Shown here: in pieces, positions 61,600-64,000 of the stretch
Position numbering within the stretch: the first letter of the stretch is position 1
Layout: each line of letters begins with the position of its first letter
NCBI RefSeq assembly: GCF_001262605.1
Contig: NZ_LGTC01000001.1
Location: forward strand, 6,212,001-6,276,000
Reading direction: 5' to 3'
Length of the DNA stretch: 64,000 bases
Source: Pseudobacteroides cellulosolvens ATCC 35603 = DSM 2933
GTDB lineage: Bacteria > Bacillota > Clostridia > Acetivibrionales > DSM-2933
Notes under the pieces: generated by a model
Databases searched by the model: none
The model's input: only the letters and a program-made list of their open reading frames with translations
What the model was told of the DNA's origin: nothing
Position numbers and translations under genes: made by a program

Positions 61600-63852
61600 T
61601 TGAAAAACAGAAGTTTATTATTTCTCTTATTTTCCTTATTTATTTTTACTCAGATACCATATAAAAGCTTTGCACAAGATACTTATAATCTAAACACTGC
61701 TAAAGTCAAATTTAAAGCTATTGCTGCTGGAGGAGAGCATACAGTAGCATTAAAAGAAGACGGCACAGTTATCGCATGGGGAAAAAACATTTTTGGTCAG
61801 TGTAATATCCCCACAGGATTAGCAAATGTGAAAGCAATAGCTGGCGGAGGAGATCATACTGTAGCATTGAAAGAAGATGGAACAGTTGTCGCTTGGGGAA
61901 ATAACGATTTTGGACAATGCAATATCCCAGAAGGATTAGTAAATGTGAAAGCTATTGCTGCTGGATATAGATTTACTGTAGCATTAGAAGAAGACAATAC
62001 TATATCATATTGGGGCAGAAGTGTAGATAGAAGTGTAGATAGTAGTTTAGGATTAGTAAATGTAAAAGCTATTGCTGCAGGATTAGGACATATATTAGCC
62101 TTAAAGGAAGATGGGACAGTTGTAATATTTGGTTCCAACTTAAATGGCGAAAATAATATTCCTTCAGGCTTGGCAAATGTACGAGCCATTGCTGAAGGGG
62201 GATTTCATTCATTAGCATTAAGAGAAGATGGAACAGTTGTCGCTTGGGGAGCAAACAATTGGGGGCAGTGCAATGTTCCATTAGGATTAACAAACGTAAA
62301 AGCTATTGCTGCTGGGGAACATCATTCATTAGCATTGAAAGAAGACGGCACACTTGTCGCTTGGGGGTATAATAGTGATGGTGAGTGTAATATCCCTGAA
62401 GGATTAACAAATGTCAAGTCTATTGCTGCCGGGGATTATCATTCATTATCATTAAAAGAAGATGGCACACTTGTTACTTGGGGAAACAATGGCTACGGTC
62501 TAAGCATAATTACTTCAGATTTAACAGATATAAAAGAAATTGATGCTGGGGATGGACATGTTGCAGTTCTAAATGCAAATGGTACCGTTATAGCCTGGGG
62601 TAGTAACTATTATGGTCAATGTAATGTACCAACAGGATTGACTTCCGTTAAATCTATTGCTGCAGGGTATGATTTTACAGTAGCGTTAAAAGAAGACAGC
62701 ACACTTGTTGCTTGGGGTAAGAATGATTATAATCAGTGCAATATACCTGCAGGTTTAATAAATGTAAAATCTATTTCTGTAGGGTATGATCATTCATTAG
62801 CATTAAAAGAAGATGGTACAGTTATTGCTTGGGGCAGAAATGATTATGGTCAGTGTAATATCCCTGCTGGATTAAAACATATAAAAGGGATCGCTGCAGG
62901 CGGAGGACATTCGGTAGCAATTAAAGAAGACGGCACACTTGTTGCTTGGGGTAGAAATGATTATGGTCAGTGTAATATCCCTGTTGGATTAACACATATA
63001 AAAGGGATTTCAGCAGGTAGAGAACTTACAGTTGCAATAGAAGAAGGTGGAACAGTTATAGCTTGGGGAAGGAATGATAAAGGTCAATGTAATATCCCTG
63101 AAGGTTTAACAAGCGTAAAGTCTATTGCTATTGGGGAGTGGCATGTAGTAGCTTTGAAAGAAGATGGTACTATAATTGCTTGGGGATGGAATGTGTATGG
63201 AGAATGCAAAATCCCACCTGAAATAGTGAATGTAAAAACATTTGCAGCAGGATATGGGCACACAGTAGTAGTAAAAGAAGATGGTACAATTTATGGCGTT
63301 GGATTTAATAAATTTTTAATACCAGGTATAAAAAATCATGGCAATGTATTATCCGGTTTTATAAGCCCTGATATTTCTGAACTTTCTAAACAATCTCCTA
63401 TAAAAGAAGGTTTTAAAGTTGAAATTATAGATACAGATATAAGTACTGTCAGCAATTCTGATGGAACATTCCAAATACTTGATTTACCTGAAAATTCTAG
63501 TGGTTATACAATTCGAATAAGCAAGCAGGGCTATTTATGTCGAGAAATAAAAAATGTTGCTATTGATAGCTCAAATATGACTATAGGTTCAGTTGATTCC
63601 CCAATTATTATGTTTGCTGGCGATATAGATCAGAATGGCTTAATAAACATAGCTGATATATTAGAAACTGCAGAAGGCTTTAATACTACTTCAGCTAATG
63701 AAAATTATAAACCTAAATGCGATATAAATGGGGATGATTGTATTAATATTATTGATATTATGATTGTGGCAAAAAATTTTGGTAAAAGCAGCGAAAGTTA
63801 TAAGGAAGATATAGAAAAAACTGATGTATCACAAGCAGCAGTTGACTGGTAG
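61600..63852 (+). CDS. Secreted RCC1-repeat protein with C-terminal type I dockerin
   Basis: A 750-residue cellulosomal protein. The TTG start has AGGGGGAG six bases upstream, followed by a signal peptide (SLLFLLFSLFIFTQIPYKSFA). About 14 RCC1-like repeats of 39 residues follow (unit form VKAIAAGGEHTVALKEDG, then TVIAWG), expected to fold as a seven-bladed propeller or two. About residues 590-670 hold a carboxypeptidase-regulatory-like segment (GFKVEIIDTDISTVSNSDGT). The dockerin is at about 675-735: GDIDQNGLINIADILETAEG and CDINGDDCINIIDIMIVAKN, with both calcium loops intact. A dockerin binds cohesins of a scaffoldin, so this protein joins a cellulosome. The ligand of the propeller is unknown. 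Confidence 0.88.
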   Translation: MKNRSLLFLLFSLFIFTQIPYKSFAQDTYNLNTAKVKFKAIAAGGEHTVALKEDGTVIAWGKNIFGQCNIPTGLANVKAIAGGGDHTVALKEDGTVVAWGNNDFGQCNIPEGLVNVKAIAAGYRFTVALEEDNTISYWGRSVDRSVDSSLGLVNVKAIAAGLGHILALKEDGTVVIFGSNLNGENNIPSGLANVRAIAEGGFHSLALREDGTVVAWGANNWGQCNVPLGLTNVKAIAAGEHHSLALKEDGTLVAWGYNSDGECNIPEGLTNVKSIAAGDYHSLSLKEDGTLVTWGNNGYGLSIITSDLTDIKEIDAGDGHVAVLNANGTVIAWGSNYYGQCNVPTGLTSVKSIAAGYDFTVALKEDSTLVAWGKNDYNQCNIPAGLINVKSISVGYDHSLALKEDGTVIAWGRNDYGQCNIPAGLKHIKGIAAGGGHSVAIKEDGTLVAWGRNDYGQCNIPVGLTHIKGISAGRELTVAIEEGGTVIAWGRNDKGQCNIPEGLTSVKSIAIGEWHVVALKEDGTIIAWGWNVYGECKIPPEIVNVKTFAAGYGHTVVVKEDGTIYGVGFNKFLIPGIKNHGNVLSGFISPDISELSKQSPIKEGFKVEIIDTDISTVSNSDGTFQILDLPENSSGYTIRISKQGYLCREIKNVAIDSSNMTIGSVDSPIIMFAGDIDQNGLINIADILETAEGFNTTSANENYKPKCDINGDDCINIIDIMIVAKNFGKSSESYKEDIEKTDVSQAAVDW

Positions 63853-64000
63853 AACTCAAATAATCAATTAGCAGAACTTACTCCTAGTAACGTGTATTAT
63901 GCCAATTGTATTGCAAAACGAAGCATTGCACATGGTAAAGCTGAAGAGCTCATATCTGTTTCAAGAAATCTAAATACATTTGTCATTAACTGTAATCAGA
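63853..64000 (+). other. Open frame continuing past the dockerin protein's TAG stop
   Basis: The reading frame of the dockerin protein stays open for 49 codons after its TAG stop, to the window edge (NSNNQLAELTPSNVYYANC ...). It could be chance, the start of another gene, or the tail of a longer protein cut by an amber codon. Confidence 0.3.

Noticed and set aside
61600..63852. Internal repeats as a CRISPR-like or satellite array
   Set aside because: The periodicity is that of coding RCC1 repeats (39 codons) and follows the reading frame.

Overview
The window reads as an AT-rich, Gram-positive clostridial genome. Strong GGAGG ribosome sites, frequent GTG/TTG starts, lipoprotein and L,D-transpeptidase genes and a nitrogenase cluster in the Clostridium pasteurianum order all point that way. 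A type I dockerin at the end of an RCC1-repeat protein (61600-63852), a dockerin scrap near 1.35 kb and a GH3 beta-glucosidase point to a cellulosome-forming cellulolytic relative (Acetivibrio/Ruminiclostridium type). I cannot name the species from sequence alone. No rRNA, tRNA or CRISPR array was seen.

1-13.4 kb is housekeeping-like: a cut-off gene with a coupled membrane protein, an amidohydrolase, a GH3 beta-glucosidase, a free-standing P-type ATPase nucleotide-binding domain, an L,D-transpeptidase, a lipoprotein with a divergent NodB domain, an OmpR/HAMP-kinase pair coupled to a lipoprotein, and an iron-type alcohol dehydrogenase.

13.4-27.6 kb is the molybdenum nitrogenase region: an ANTAR regulator with a pseudo-receiver, nifH, nifI1, nifI2, nifD, nifK, nifE, a nifN-nifB fusion, a thioredoxin-like [2Fe-2S] ferredoxin, modA, modB and a split homocitrate synthase (nifV omega and alpha). 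The ANTAR gene and nifH share an upstream palindrome (TGCAA-N16-TTGCA). Each has a leader with small hexaloop hairpins running into a strong intrinsic terminator. This suggests that the ANTAR protein antiterminates its own transcript and the nif operon. Two further structured spacers lie at nifK-nifE and nifE-nifN-B.

27.9-34.8 kb is a minus-strand operon of a histidine kinase, a response regulator and four uncharacterised proteins: a pentapeptide-repeat protein with an Imm11-like domain, a small helical protein, an Imm11-like protein and a protein with a glycine-zipper-like hydrophobic segment. I read it as a regulated toxin/immunity-like system. 35-40.3 kb is a NarL-type two-component pair, whose regulator is frameshifted, divergent from an ABC-2 exporter of LnrLMN-like layout. 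40.4-42.3 kb has a DUF2157/GDYXXLXY pair. Two families of short palindromic repeats are scattered through 8-42.5 kb.

42.7-61 kb is an accessory island: an FN3-type secreted protein cut by an IS66-family element; an IS110 transposase pseudogene holding two group II introns of identical length (2496 bp) in direct, gapless tandem; a SLOG/SymE-like pair; a second IS110 remnant; an IS982-family element; a string of orphan immunity-like genes (SUKH-like and others); and an ISAs1 fragment. Both introns could splice out to restore the IS110 reading frame exactly, but the frame also carries two in-frame stop codons. The window closes with the RCC1-dockerin protein.
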